Below are positions 1 to 11,477 of a stretch of DNA of 64,000 bases, piece after piece. The notes under the pieces are model-generated. The model was not told the origin of the DNA. It was given only the letters and a program-made list of their open reading frames with translations, and did no database searches. The stretch covers positions 3,611,436-3,675,435 of the forward strand of contig ML660777.1 of the NCBI GenBank assembly GCA_007570785.1, in the 5' to 3' direction. Positions within the stretch are counted from its first letter, which is position 1. The number at the start of each line of letters is the position of its first letter. The position numbers and the translations under genes are program-made. Source of the DNA: Antilocapra americana (lineage: Eukaryota > Chordata > Mammalia > Artiodactyla > Antilocapridae).

Positions 1-1010
1 CCCTGTGACCAGGCGTTTGTCAAGTGGTTGTATTTCAGGCACTGACTCCGGCTGCCTCGCTGTTCTCTTCTGTCTTCAGCACTTCTGAATGACAGCAAAT
101 TCCTTACTTTTCGCCCCTTCTGCAGCTCATTCTGAATCTAAGGTTGCTGTTAATATTAATCAAATAGTTAACTAATATTAATCAGGGCAAATTGCAGAAA
201 CTATCAGTAAGCAATTTGGACTATCTGACTTCTATGAGATATGTAGGTTTTTTCCTTTTTTAAAAGTTTAAATGCCTCATTTCCAAACTGATATTTTTCT
301 TGTATTAAAACATAGCATTTTTTTTCCTGTGTGGTTTATAGTAGAACATTTATGAAATACTTTATTTAAATGGAATTATGAATGAAATGAGACACTTAAA
401 TCTATGGTTCTCTAAATCACAAATGCAACAAAACACTATTATGATATAGGTGACTTTTTAAGGTGTCTTTCAGTCTAAAATTAGAAACTAAACTGCCTTT
501 CTAACTGATTTCAATGTGGGCACCACTATAAAAATATGAAGAAAGTGGTTTGTTTCCCTTCCAGGAACTAGTGATCCCCACAATCATAGGTATGTTTCTT
601 GTTCCACTGAACTCCCTGGTCCTTAACCCACAAATCCTTAATGTCTAGAGAATGGATTCGGGACCTAGTTCCTAATCTTCTCACCACCAAAGCTTGCCGA
701 ATAGATAATTCCTTTTCCTCTTCTCTCCATGTACACAGAAACAACATTATAAATGATAATTTCATTGCCACCTGGGAAGGCATAATATCACTTACAAGCA
801 AAGGAGCTCAATCTTTCATTAGCCTCTGTAGTATATAACGTGTAGTGTCTATACCCAGATGGAGCATACTGGCCGCCTCATTAGGAATTGCTGGCTGTGA
901 GCTGTACAACTACAGAAAGAAACCCTTACAAACACTGAAAAAAGAGGCATCAGTTCCACACAACATGTTGATCTTTTTAATGTGAAGTGCAGCCTCAGAG
1001 TGGTACAGGT
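1..1010. other. Intergenic, nothing recognised
   Basis: AT-rich unique-looking DNA. No conserved protein, RNA gene or repeat family that I can name. The short open frames on both strands around 568-838 are under 80 codons and resemble nothing I know. Confidence 0.5.
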
Positions 1011-1309
1011 GAACTTATTTACAAAACAGAAACAGAGTCACAGATGTAGAAAGCAAACCGATGGGCACCAGAGAGGAAAGGGGAGGAGGGATAAATTGGG
1101 AGATTGGGATTGACATATGCACACTGCAATATATAAAATAGATAATTAATAAGGATCTACTATATAGCGTAGAGCTCTAATGGCCTATATGGGAAAAAAA
1201 ATCTAAAAGAGTAGGTATATGTATTATGCATAACTGGGTCCCTTTGCTGTATACCTGAAACTAACACGACATTGTAAATCAGTGATACTCCAATAAATTT
1301 TTTTTAAAA
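1011..1309 (+). mobile_element. L1 LINE 3' UTR fragment
   Basis: The stretch follows the cetartiodactyl L1 3' UTR: the 'ttatttacaaaacagaaaca' opening, a purine-rich 'ggagggataaattgggag' block, the 'ctgaaactaacacgacattg' block and a terminal CAATAAA plus A/T tail. It is 5'-truncated and has no coding part. A second copy of the same 3' UTR, with ORF2 attached, lies near 36.7-37.3 kb. Confidence 0.8.
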
Positions 1310-1720
1310 GTGTGTCAGACAACTGGTTTGCTGAGTTTCAGCTGTTTTGATTCTGCAGTTAACACCATGACCTTGTACAAGTATTCAGTGTCAGCATTTA
1401 GTGTCTTTATTTATAAAATGATAGATTAATCATCTCTCTAAGGTCCAACTTATTTGCTCATCTTATTCCTGAAAGAAGGAAAATACAAAATCAGTGGACC
1501 CCAGCTCTGCTTTCTGTTCTGTGGTTCTGTGTAGTGAGACCTGGGGGTCAAACTCACTTGCATGCTGCCTGCCCCTATTTCCTCAAGTGCTAAGTAGGGG
1601 TAACTTGACTAACTCATGGGATTGATAGTGAAGTTACAATAATTGGTTATATAAACAGCTTGAAATAATTTATTATACTATAATGTATTATACGAATGTA
1701 AGGGACTCTCCACTTAAAAT

Positions 1721-1820
1721 GGTGCTCAGTTGCTCAGTTGTGACTAACTCTTTGTGACCGCATAGACTGTAGCCCACCATGCTCGTCTGTCCATGGAATT
1801 CTCCAAGCAAGAATACTGGA
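1721..1820 (-). mobile_element. Bov-A SINE fragment
   Basis: Antisense Bov-A monomer, recognisable by 'tgctcagttgtgactaactc', 'ctgtccatggaattctccaa' and 'gcaagaatactgga'. The tRNA-like head is missing. About 100 bp remain. Confidence 0.75.
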
Positions 1821-2080
1821 TGGAGCATGCACAGGGACCCATAGGGATAAAGAGGACTTCTTTACCACTTCCCCCCTCAGTCAATTCTTTTTTACCATCC
1901 ACCCCCTCCCATTACTGATCCTGAGGTCCTTATCTTTTCAGGCATCTAGGTCAGACTCAAGGGTACTTTAATGTTGCCATTTATATTATTCCAAGTCAAG
2001 GGCCTTGTAAACCATGAGTTTGTACAACAGTGGTGTATTTACTTTGATGTACTTTGCATCAAGGCCAGTCCTGAAAAGTA

Positions 2081-2310
2081 CTGAGTAATCCCTTGGTATT
2101 CATGGGGTGTTGGTTCCAGGACTCTCTGTGAATATAGAAAATTCGAGGATGCTCAAATTCTGGAGTCGGCATGCTGTATCTGGTAGCTCTCCATCTGCCC
2201 TAGATTAAACTGAATGACCTCATATCCTATAGTAGTGTATTTATTGAAAGAAAAATCTGCACACCAGTGGATCCATGCAATTCAAACCCATGTTGTTCAA
2301 TAGTCAACTG
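2081..2310 (-). mobile_element. MER2-like Tigger DNA transposon
   Basis: The right end, read on the minus strand, begins CAGTTGACTATTGAACAACA, close to the MER2 terminal repeat. The left end carries a 'cccttggtattcatgggg'-type inverted terminus. This is the arrangement of a short non-autonomous TcMar-Tigger element. No transposase remains. Confidence 0.65.
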
Positions 2311-3106
2311 CATTTTTTTCTTTCCAAAGTCTTCTTTCCTCTATTTTACAAATGCCTATGTTCTTTAACAAACATGAAAAGCATTTAAGCAAATGTGAGA
2401 AGCAATTGAAAGTTACTCTAGTGCTGAGGCATCAGTCAGTTATATTTCTATAATGTCAAGGAACGTTATTGTGTGACCTCACTAGGAAGGGAAGAGATAA
2501 TGTTGTTTGTAATGTTTCTCTGCATAAAACATGCTGAGCAGTGAGTGAGCAGAATCAGGGTGTGGCTGGCTGCTTTAACTCTGGACACAGATTAGGCACC
2601 CAAAAAAGATGACAAGGCATTTGAATTGCGGTGACATAGGCTTTAATGAATGACCTAAGTGGGCTCATTCTAGACCTCTCCATTTCTGGTTGGAAATGAA
2701 ATTAACCTGATAAGTAAACTGCAAGTCCATTTACGGTTAATTTAATTTTTTTATGTGTGTTTGTTTTCAGTATCTTGTTAATTAAATCACAGTGTATGGT
2801 AGTCAGGTCCTTGACTCAGATCCTGGATCACAAATTGATTTTGCTGTCCCTTCTACTCCCAAATATGAATGATATGAAAATCTATAATGACTTGGGTAAC
2901 ATAAAACAACAGTGAAATCAGTTCCAGGATTTCCATGTAAAGGCTATTAAGGGGAATTTACTTTGGTCTTCCTTTGTGTACAAAAACTTGGTAAAACTTC
3001 TATATGGATCAAAACTTGCCCAGTAGTATCAAGGAAAATTGAGGAAGAGGATGTCAGAATTGTATCCCACGAAATTCTAATTATACTACACCTTAGTGTA
3101 CAAATT
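2311..3106. other. Intergenic, nothing recognised
   Basis: AT-rich DNA without a recognisable repeat or gene. The frame that starts at 2963 runs into the adjoining SINE and is not credible as a gene. Confidence 0.4.
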
Positions 3107-3321
3107 GGGGCTTCCCTGGTAGCTCAAACTGTAAAGAATCTGCCTGCAAATGCAGGAGACCTGGGTCCAACCCCTAGGTTGGGAAGATCCCCTGGAGAAG
3201 AAAATGGCAACCTACTACAGTATTCATGCCTGGGAAATCCCAGAGACAGAGGAGGCTGGTAAGCTACAGTCCATGGGGTTTGCCAACTTAGGACGTGACT
3301 TAACAATGAAACCACCATCAA
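3107..3321 (+). mobile_element. Bov-tA SINE
   Basis: Full-length type copy. It has the tRNA-Glu-like head 'ggggcttccctggtagctca', the internal 'gggaagatcccctggagaag' and the Bov-A tail. Near-identical direct repeats (gtacaaattg / gtgcaaattg) flank it and look like a target-site duplication with one substitution. Confidence 0.9.
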
Positions 3322-4027
3322 TGTGCAAATTGTATGAAAACAAACAGATGCAGACCTAGACCTGGGACCACGGAGACTCTCTTCAGAGTCCATAGGTGAA
3401 ACAAATAGGGTATGGATATAAACTTTCAGAGCTAAATTTGGAAGCTTCCATTTCTCCTTTTAATCTTCTCACCATTCTGAGCCCCACATTTCAGATCTTC
3501 TTCAGACTTTCAGCTGTCCATAATCCTTCTAAATAAAGTACTGCCTAGTAAAGAGTTATCTGTCTTTTAATAGGTGATCCCAGAAGACCTTGTAGCCATC
3601 AAAGAAACACACTGATAATTTGGTGTCCCACCCAGAGGACTTGTCTTTCACACAGCTGTGTAGACCTCAGATTTCCCAACCTTGAAGCAGACAAGACACA
3701 TTCTCTGCTAGAATCTTGTTTTCTTCAAAGGAAAGTCGGTCCAGAGAGGAACCAGACATTTCCCAGACAGCAGCTTCAGCTTAGTATGCTGATAGGAATG
3801 GAGAAAGCTCTCACCGTTTAATCCTTTGAATTCTGGAGGAGAGAATTAGAAAGGCCCACTCTCATCTATACCCTGAAAGACACCTAATTTTTCTTTTACT
3901 GGGAAAACTCCGCTAAGTTCGCATTTTAGCTTTCAGTACTGATGTGGCAGAATCTTTCCTGTTGCAAGCCTTTTCTACATTCTTGCTGACTTGCTAGAAT
4001 GATCGCTAGTATCAGCGCACACTTATT
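3322..4027. other. Intergenic, nothing recognised
   Basis: No gene and no repeat family that I can name with confidence. Confidence 0.35.
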
Positions 4028-4155
4028 GGACCTCCCTAGCGGTCCAGTGGTTAAGACTTTGTGCTTCCACTGCAGGGGGCTTGGGTTCCACCCCTGGTTG
4101 GGGAAATAGGATCCCACCTGCTGCATGACCAGCCAAAAAAAAACAAAAACAAACT
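4028..4155 (+). mobile_element. CHR-type (cetartiodactyl) SINE
   Basis: Carries the CHR head 'ggtccagtggttaagacttt', the 'cactgcagggggcttgggtt' block and an A-rich tail. This tRNA-Glu-derived family predates Bov-tA and is shared by cetartiodactyls. Confidence 0.8.
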
Positions 4156-4254
4156 TCTTTCTTCCAGCCCCATCGTCTATATTTTTCCTACAGCCCCATC
4201 TTCTATATTCTGAACACATACTGAATTGTTTGTATACCTAGAGAGAAATGAAAG

Positions 4255-4488
4255 TGTGTGTATGCATGCTAAGTTGCTTCTGTCATGTCCAACTCTTTGC
4301 AACCCCATGGACTATAGCACACCAGGCTTCTCTGTCCACGGGATTCTCCAGGCAAGAATACTGGAGTGGGGTGCTGTGCCCTCCTCCAGGGGATCCTCCT
4401 GACCCAGGGATCAAACCCACCATCTCTTATGTCCCCTGCATCAGCAGGAGTGTTCTTTACCACAAGTGTCACCTGGGAAGCCCAAAAC
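4255..4488 (-). mobile_element. Bov-tA SINE with 11-bp target-site duplication
   Basis: Antisense copy, Bov-A part first and tRNA-like head ('tcacctgggaagccc') last. It is bounded by a perfect direct repeat agaaatgaaag at 4244-4254 and 4489-4499. Confidence 0.92.
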
Positions 4489-5334
4489 AGAAATGAAAGC
4501 AATGCTGGTTAATTTATTTATTCAGGAAATGCTCTGTCTAAGCAAGACAAATTAACCTGGCTTGTCACTTCAGATATTTCACTGGAGTGGGAAATAACCC
4601 ACTGATCCTGAAGATCAGCTTGCCTCTGCTCCTAGAAATGTGCCAAGGTAACTGTGGGCAGGTGAAGGGCTAGCCTAATGTTATTACGCACTCTCTTTCC
4701 TTTATTCTCAACGTGTTAAGGTCTGATGAGAGAAAAGTCTGTGAAAACTTGCCACCATCTCAAAGTACAAAATAATAATAATTCATTATTATTGGGGCAG
4801 CACAAATGTCTTTTAACAAATATTTATTTAACACCATCTATATCATAATCCCCTGTGTTCTGGGGAAATAAGCAGGACCAACAATAAACCCTGACTCTAG
4901 GTCATTTGGGCTTACTAGGTTGGTATTCCAAGGCTTATAGAAGTAATCAGTTATAAGTCTTGATGGTAGGACTCACCGCCTTTCATAGGCTCACCTCACA
5001 GGCTGGCTCAGTTGTTTCTGGGTTTTCCCAGGGAGTTTGACACATGTGCTTAAGAATAAACCCATTAATGATCTGCACTGGTTCTTCTTCAAGGCCCAGT
5101 GCCTTCTGTGAGGACATACTCTTACCCCCAGGTTCCATAGGTACCCCTCTCATTCTGTCAGGGTCTTCAGCAGTTTCTCCTTGGTTGTACACAAGTGGAA
5201 ACAAATGTTCCTCTACTCAACACAGTATCACAACTGGGCTTGAAGCAGCACAGAGATAGCTCTTCTAGCTTCTACTACTACATCTTCCTGGCTAAGATGC
5301 ATGATTTCACTTCTAGAATCTGCCTGAGTATAAG
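4489..5334. other. Intergenic, nothing recognised
   Basis: Unique-looking sequence. The overlapping short frames at 4983-5259 lie on opposite strands and have no recognisable product. Confidence 0.35.
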
Positions 5335-5480
5335 ATGCCCAACATTACTGAGTGCTCATATGTGCCAGGCATTGTTCTAAGTTCTTAATGTGGATGAACT
5401 CATTTAAACCTCACACTAGCCTACATTGAGGGTAGATATGGTCTGTGCTATTATCTTTTCCATCTTAAATATGGGGAAAA
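5335..5480 (-). mobile_element. MIR SINE relic
   Basis: Resembles the MIR core on the minus strand: 'tgagtgctcatatgtgccag' followed by 'ctcatttaaacctcacac' and a decayed 'ttttccatcttaaatatggg' block. Old and diverged. Confidence 0.65.
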
Positions 5481-5489
5481 TAAGGGGTA

Positions 5490-6055
5490 GTATGTTAGTT
5501 ATCTACTGGTATACAACAATTTACCACAAAGTTAGTGGTTTAAAACAATAGATATTTATTATGTCATATTTTCTATGGGTCAGTGCATAACTTAACTGGT
5601 GCCTCTGCTTCAGGGTCTCTCATATGGCTGCAATCAAGGTGTTGGCTAAGGTTCAGGTCTCATCTGAAGTCTTGACTGGGAAAGGATCTGTTCCTGATCT
5701 CAAGCACCTAGCTATTGGCAAGATTCACTTCCTTTGAGACATTGTATTGAGGGCCTTAGTTCTTAGCTGGCTGTTGTCCTGTGGACACCCTCAGTTCCCT
5801 GCCATGTGGGCCTTCCCAACAGGGTAAATTATTTCATCAAAACAAGCAAGGGAAATAGTCTGCCAAGAAGATAAAAGTCACAGTATTTGTAGCCTAATTG
5901 TGGAAGTGATGGCCCAACTCCTTTAACATATTCCATTGGTTGGAAGCAAGTAACAACTCCTGCCCACACTCATAGGAAGAAGATTACATAGGTGTCCATA
6001 CATTCAAGGAGACATGAGTCACTGGGGGTCATCTGGGGGTCTGTATGCCACATGC
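5490..6055. mobile_element. Old mammalian interspersed repeat, family not assigned
   Basis: Begins with the familiar 'gttagttatctactggtata ... ttaccacaaagttagtgg' block, followed by 'ggtctcatctgaagtc' and 'ccatgtgggccttcccaac'. I recognise this as a widespread ancient mammalian repeat but cannot name the family from memory. A related block lies near 35.85 kb. Confidence 0.55.
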
Positions 6056-6084
6056 AGAGAGGCTAAGTAACTTACTCTCTTATC

Positions 6085-6415
6085 CCTTTGGGACAGCTAT
6101 AACACAGATTAAAGTGACTCACAAGTAACAGACATTTATTTCTCCCAGTTCTGGAGACTGGAAAATGCAAGGCCATGGAATCAACAGGTTCAGTGCCTGG
6201 TAAGAGCCCTTCACTACAGTCTCACTTGGTGGAAGGAGCACAAAGACTGCTGTAGGAACTATTTTATGAGAACACTAATTGTATTTATGAGAGCTCTGCC
6301 CCCACGACTTAATCACATCTTACAGGCTCTATGGCCTAATAGCATCACCTCAGGGATTGGGTTTCAGGATATGAATTGAGTAGGGGCCACAGACATTCCA
6401 TCCACTGCACTTACC
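6085..6415 (-). mobile_element. MLT1/MST-like MaLR LTR relic
   Basis: Contains the antisense MaLR LTR signatures 'cagacatttatttctcccag', 'ttctggagactgg', 'cttaatcacatcttacagg' and the 'gatatgaattgagtaggg ... cagacattccatccactgca' end. Diverged, solo, no internal region seen. Confidence 0.6.
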
Positions 6416-6684
6416 CAAGAATTAACAACTAAAAGGCAATTAAGTCAGCATTTGAGTCCAGGAAAACTAGCTCCAAAGGAAAGTGAAGTTCAAATGGACT
6501 ATAAATTAGTCTACACTCAGAATGAGGATGTACTTCTCTTTTATCATCCTTTGAATGAGTCACTAAAATAAAAGTTGCTGAAGATGGAGGCTTTTTTGTG
6601 ATTATTGTTTTTTTCCCCCATACAGGTTTTCAAAAAACATGAAAACAACACTATGTGACTTAAACACAATTATCTAGATTGCTG

Positions 6685-6892
6685 TGGGTTTATGGGTGCC
6701 CAGTAGGGTCTGACTCTGTGATCAGAATGGACTGAAACCCACTAGACTCCTCTGTCCATGGAATTTCCCAGGCAAAAATCCTGGAGTGGGTTGTTATTTC
6801 CTCCTTCAAGGGATCTTCCCAACCCAGGGATCAAACCCCTATATCCTGTATTGCCGGCAGATTCTTTACCACTGCGCTACCTTGAAAACCTA
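6685..6892 (-). mobile_element. Bov-tA SINE
   Basis: Antisense copy with 'cctctgtccatggaatttcc', 'gggatcttcccaacccaggg' and 'agattctttaccactgcgc'. More diverged than its neighbours. Confidence 0.85.
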
Positions 6893-7479
6893 TATAGGCT
6901 GCCAGGAGCTTTAAAAAAATAATCAGAAGATGTGGTAAGCCTGTTTCCTTCATTTTCAGGTTGCAACAACTATCCTCTGTAGCGAAGTAACAACTTAGTA
7001 ACAATGTGCTTCTCTGATTCCAACAACTCCCTTTGAGCCTGTTTATTGTTACTAGCATGCCCCTTTGACTGTAGGCATTTGACTTTGCTACCATTAAAAT
7101 TGAATAGAGGGCATAGTAGGCCTGAAAACTGAATAGTGAGCCTATTTATGGGGTAACTTAAAATTGGTTTCTCTCTTATATCTAACCTATATTAAGTTTC
7201 TTTGAATAATGTGGTATTTATACATATAAATTAAATATCACCCTCAAGATGTGCTGTCAGCTTAACAAAGTTAAACATATTTATTTGTAGACCGTTGATA
7301 TAGGACAGTGTCATTAGTACCCCCATCTGCGGGAAGGCTACCTGCTTATCTGCTCATGCACAAACTATTCTACCTGAAATATAAATGCAACACCTTAGAG
7401 GCACTCAAAAACCTTTTGAGAAATAGAATTATTCATTTGTTCCTTTATTTAATCAGTAGACATGTATTCTGTATGCTAG
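6893..7479. other. Intergenic, nothing recognised
   Basis: AT-rich DNA with no recognisable gene or repeat. Confidence 0.3.
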
Positions 7480-7527
7480 GTCGTGCCAAATCACTTCAGT
7501 CATGTTCAACTCTTTGTGACCCTATGG
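7480..7527 (-). mobile_element. Micro Bov-A insertion (48 bp) with 12-bp target-site duplication
   Basis: Only the 3'-terminal piece of a Bov-A type element is present, antisense ('catgttcaactctttgtgac'). It is bracketed by the perfect direct repeat tctgtatgctag at 7468-7479 and 7528-7539. The duplication marks this as an independent, severely 5'-truncated retrotransposition rather than a remnant of a larger element. Confidence 0.8.
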
Positions 7528-7654
7528 TCTGTATGCTAGTTACTATACTAATAAGTCTAATTATAATAACTAAAATTGTGAAATACTGAAATGCAGATGA
7601 TTGATAATATCAACAGTGTCTTATATCAAGTCTGTGGTATACCTGGGTCCTTAT

Positions 7655-7925
7655 TGTTTAGTTGCTTAGTTGTGTCTGACTCTTTGCGACCCCATGGACT
7701 GCAGCATACCAGGCTTCTCTGTCCTTGACCATCTCTCAGAGCTTACTCAAATTCATGTCCATCAAGTCAGTGGTGCCATCCAACCATCTCGTCCTCTGTC
7801 GTCCCTTTTTCCTCATGCCCTCAATTTTTCTCAGCATCAGGTGGCCAAAGTATTGGAGCTTCAGCTTCAGCACCGGGGTCTTCTACTTTTTCCAAAATTC
7901 CAAGCTGCCTTGGTTCAAATGCCCT
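7655..7925 (-). mobile_element. BovB LINE 3'-end fragment
   Basis: Antisense BovB terminus: 'gactctttgcgaccccatgg', 'ccatccaaccatctcgtcct' and 'aggtggccaaagtattggag'. The reading frame of the element runs on the minus strand and is broken. Confidence 0.88.
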
Positions 7926-7929
7926 CAGT

Positions 7930-8142
7930 GGTAGTGGTTTAGCTGCCCAGTCGTGTCCAACTGTTGCGACCCCATGGACGGTAGCCTGCCAGGCTCCTTT
8001 GTCCATGGGATTTCCCAGGCAAGAGTACTGGAGTGGGTTGCCATTTCCCTCTCCAGGGGATCTTTCTGAACCAGGGATTGAACCCATGTGAAAAAGTGTC
8101 TCCCTCATTGCAGGCAGATTCTTTACCACTGTGTCACCTGGG
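7930..8142 (-). mobile_element. Bov-tA SINE
   Basis: Antisense copy that abuts the preceding BovB fragment. Shows 'gtttagctgcccagtcgtgt', 'tccatgggatttcccaggca' and 'gcaggcagattctttaccac'. Confidence 0.9.
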
Positions 8143-9239
8143 AAGATTCAAATTTCCTTGATTATTTAAATAAAATTGCAAGGTTGATTTGGGGTTATGA
8201 ACATTATCCTTGGCAAGCTGTTTCTAAATTACCATGTAATTGTATGTTATTTGTCACATTCTCCATACTTCAAATAAACTATATAGGAAATATAATTACA
8301 GCTATTATGTTCTAAATTCTGGCAATTAGGTGATTCAAACTGGCTCTTTCTCTCTTATAATTCCTTAAGCACATATCATAAATGAGGAATGGTATCCCCC
8401 ACTGCAGCCCCAGCTGGTCCTTCTGATTGTCCCGTGATTTCACAGCTGCAAATCAGCCCCCACCCTTTCACACTTGTCTCAGGCCAGTGATGCTTTCTTT
8501 AATTAGCACATGACAAATTTGAGTCCTGATTTGTCTGTTGCTTTGGTCCCTAGGTTACCTGAGTGCAGGCTCGTCTAACTGGGAAAGAAAACCTCCTTTA
8601 ACAGTGATGCTATTTGCCTGACACTGAAAAAAGGGAAGAGCGATTTTTCTGGTTGTTGAGTTTGTTTTCTTTATCTACCACTGAGAACTTCTCTGTCTTA
8701 CAATTTAGTTTCATATCTAAGCTTTGTACCTACATTTCTGTTGTTATTTTAATTCTTATGGTTCTTTAACCTTCTCCAAATTGAAAATGGCCTCTTAAAA
8801 AAGCCACGAGGAGCTAAGCGTGTGAGAGACAGCCTGAGGATGTGATTTGAGGAGATGCAAGGCCCTCCTTTTGAGGGCAGATGTCAGGCAAACCTAACAC
8901 TGCCCTTTCTTCCTTTTTTATTTTAAACTGTCAGGGCCACTGTTACTTCTGTCAGTGGTTAAGTCACATAGATGACAGCTTTGTTCTAGAAGTCCAAGTC
9001 ACATACAGGTAGAGGAGAGAGCTTACGCAAGGGAATTTGTGATTCCTGGCATTCTCTCTGCTTGAAGCTAACGTTTAAGACATAATTTTCTTTAAAAGTT
9101 ACCAAGAGAAGGTTTCCTGAGGAATGAGACCATAGGACAGAAAGTGAAAATGGGGAATGGGGTAAAACGAGAGAAGCACATGTTTTATTTATTTTGGAAG
9201 TGACAAACAAACATTAAGCATCTACATTATACAGGAGGT
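8143..9239. other. Intergenic, nothing recognised
   Basis: About 1.1 kb without a repeat or gene that I can name. The minus-strand frame at 8986-9210 has no recognisable motif. Confidence 0.35.
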
Positions 9240-9690
9240 AGTCAAGGCTATGATTTTTCCAGTAGTCATGTATGGATGTGAGAGTTGGACTATAAAGAAA
9301 GCTGAGCACCAAAGAACTGATGCTTTTGAACTGCAATGTTGGAGCGGACTCTTGAGAGTCCCTTGGACTGCAAGGAGATCCAACCAGTCCATCCTAGAGG
9401 AGATCAGTCCTGGGTAATCATTGGAAGGACTGATGTTGAAGCTGCAACTCCAATACTTTGGCTACCTGATGCGAAAAGCTGACTCATTTGAAAAGACCCT
9501 GATGCTGGGAAAGATTGAAGGCAGGAGGAGAATGAGACAACCAAAGATGAGATGGTTGGATGGCATCACTGACTCAATGGACATGAGTTTGAGTAGACTC
9601 CGAGAGCTGGTGATGGACAGAGGCCTGGCATGCTTTGGTTCATGAGGTGGCAAAGAGTTGGACAAAACTGAGCGACTGAACTGAATACTA
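9240..9690 (+). mobile_element. BovB LINE 3'-end fragment
   Basis: Sense BovB end from 'ccagtagtcatgtatggatg' to the canonical terminus 'ctgagcgactgaactgaa'. It corresponds to the last ~150 codons of the ORF2-type protein. The frame at 9421-9645 is a fragment of that protein, not a host gene. Confidence 0.9.
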
Positions 9691-10912
9691 GATACTGAGG
9701 GGAGATACGAAAACAATGCAAAACATGCTTCCATGGGGCTGGAGATACTGTAGGCTGATATACACTGGGGAAGCAGGTGACAGTGGCGTGAGGCAGAGGT
9801 CAAAGTGCTGCACATAGGCAGGATGTGCTACAGAAGCACCTCACGGAGGACATGGGGTCAGAGCTTCACAGCTAAGAGGGAAGAGGTTCAGACACTATTA
9901 TTACATGAGCACAGATGACTTGGAATTGGACTGTGTATGGTGTCTGATGGAGACAAGAAAGAAACTGATCAGGCTAAAGTGAAAGATTTATCTCGGGCAG
10001 TTGAAGACAGGAACTGAGACTTACTCCATGAGCATTAGATAGTCATCACAGATATCTGAATAGACAAATGACAAAATGACATGGATGTCCTAGGAAGAAT
10101 GAAGTTGGTGGTGGTTTTGAGGTGGGAAGCACTGGAGGAGGAAAGACAGGTCAGGCAATAGCAGAAGTCCAGATGTGCCTAGGATGGTAACAGGAAGAAA
10201 TGAACAGGATGGGAAGAAAGGATTTTTTTTTAATGCTTGCACATAGGAAATTATTGAGATGGAGGGGGCAAAGAAGACTGTGAGGTCTACCCTCTAAATG
10301 ACTCAGCTTGAGAGGAGTGGAGAGTGACCCAGTGTCAGCTAAGTGACTTAAAAAGAGGAAAACCCCAGATTTCAATAAGTATAAACATGGAATCAAGAGA
10401 TTTTAAAGCTACAAACGGCTTCAGAGATCATCTATTCCAGCCCTTTCACTTGATAGAAGGACAGCTGAGGCACAGGGCAGGCATACCACTCAATCTAGGG
10501 CAGTGAGTAAGTATAGGGAAACTGAGGAGCAAAGGAGGGCCAGTGTAGCAGCCCATGAAGACGGCTGCCTGCATCTTTCCCCACAGGGTCACCCTGCCTG
10601 CCTTACCGTTCATTTTGTCTAGTTTTCGCGACAGTAGCTCTCAGACTCAGGACTAAGGACCAGGACCCATCTACTGCCAAATTATTAACAGACAAAATAA
10701 AAATAGACTAAGTTTTTCAAAAAGCTAAATTCATTTACTTAAAGAACTAACCTTCACTAAGAAATGAGGCAGTGATATGCATGGTGCTTTTCCTATCTTT
10801 TTAAACACTAGCTTTTATATACTGTCAGTCATCATCTCTTTATCCTTTTTTTGCCTTAGGACTGACTGGGCTGGAACCCTCGGGGTGGACACTGGGGTAG
10901 AGGTGAGGGGAT
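9691..10912. other. Intergenic, nothing recognised
   Basis: About 1.2 kb. A stretch near 10,425-10,490 ('agatcatctattccagccct') resembles an old mammalian repeat, but I cannot assign it. No gene. Confidence 0.35.
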
Positions 10913-11107
10913 GTGACAGTGAAAGTCGCTCAGTAGTATCGGACTCTTTGCAACCCTATGACTATACAGTCCATGGAATTCTCCAGGCCAGAATGCTGGA
11001 GTGGGTAACCTTTCCCTTCTCCAGGGTTCTTCCCAAACCAGGGATTGAACCCAGGTCTCCTGTATTGCAGGCAGATTCTTTACCAGCTGAGCCACCAGAG
11101 AAGCCCA
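10913..11107 (-). mobile_element. Bov-tA SINE with target-site duplication
   Basis: Antisense copy bounded by the perfect 9-bp direct repeat tgaggggat at 10,904-10,912 and 11,108-11,116. The tRNA-like head ends in 'ccaccagagaagccc'. Confidence 0.92.
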
Positions 11108-11477
11108 TGAGGGGATATAAGCGATAACTACTATCAGGCACTTTTACTCCCTGTCCCTTGGCCTTGCACCAAGGCATGGCAGTAGTAGCGGGAAATGGAC
11201 CCCAGCTCTTTGATATGGCTCTGTGATATTTCTTCAACCCTTAGTCATTTGCAAAGTAACCTGCAAAAGCAACTTCTTGCCGCCTTTCCATTAGGTTGTA
11301 TTGTCTTTCCCACAAATTCAACCTCGCTGCTATGGTCTATGTGGAGGATCACAGTCCCTCACAGAAGTAGATTCTGGTGGACTGCTCCATCAGGGCATCT
11401 CAACCTGAATCCTGCCTGAATCCTGCTGGGCTGAGCTTGCTCCCAGGGGAAGCAGAACTTACAAGAATCTGGACACC

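Noticed and set aside
3107..3180. tRNA-like sequences at the heads of Bov-tA and CHR elements
   Set aside because: These are SINE heads derived from tRNA-Glu, always followed by the Bov-A tail or A-rich tail. They are not tRNA genes.
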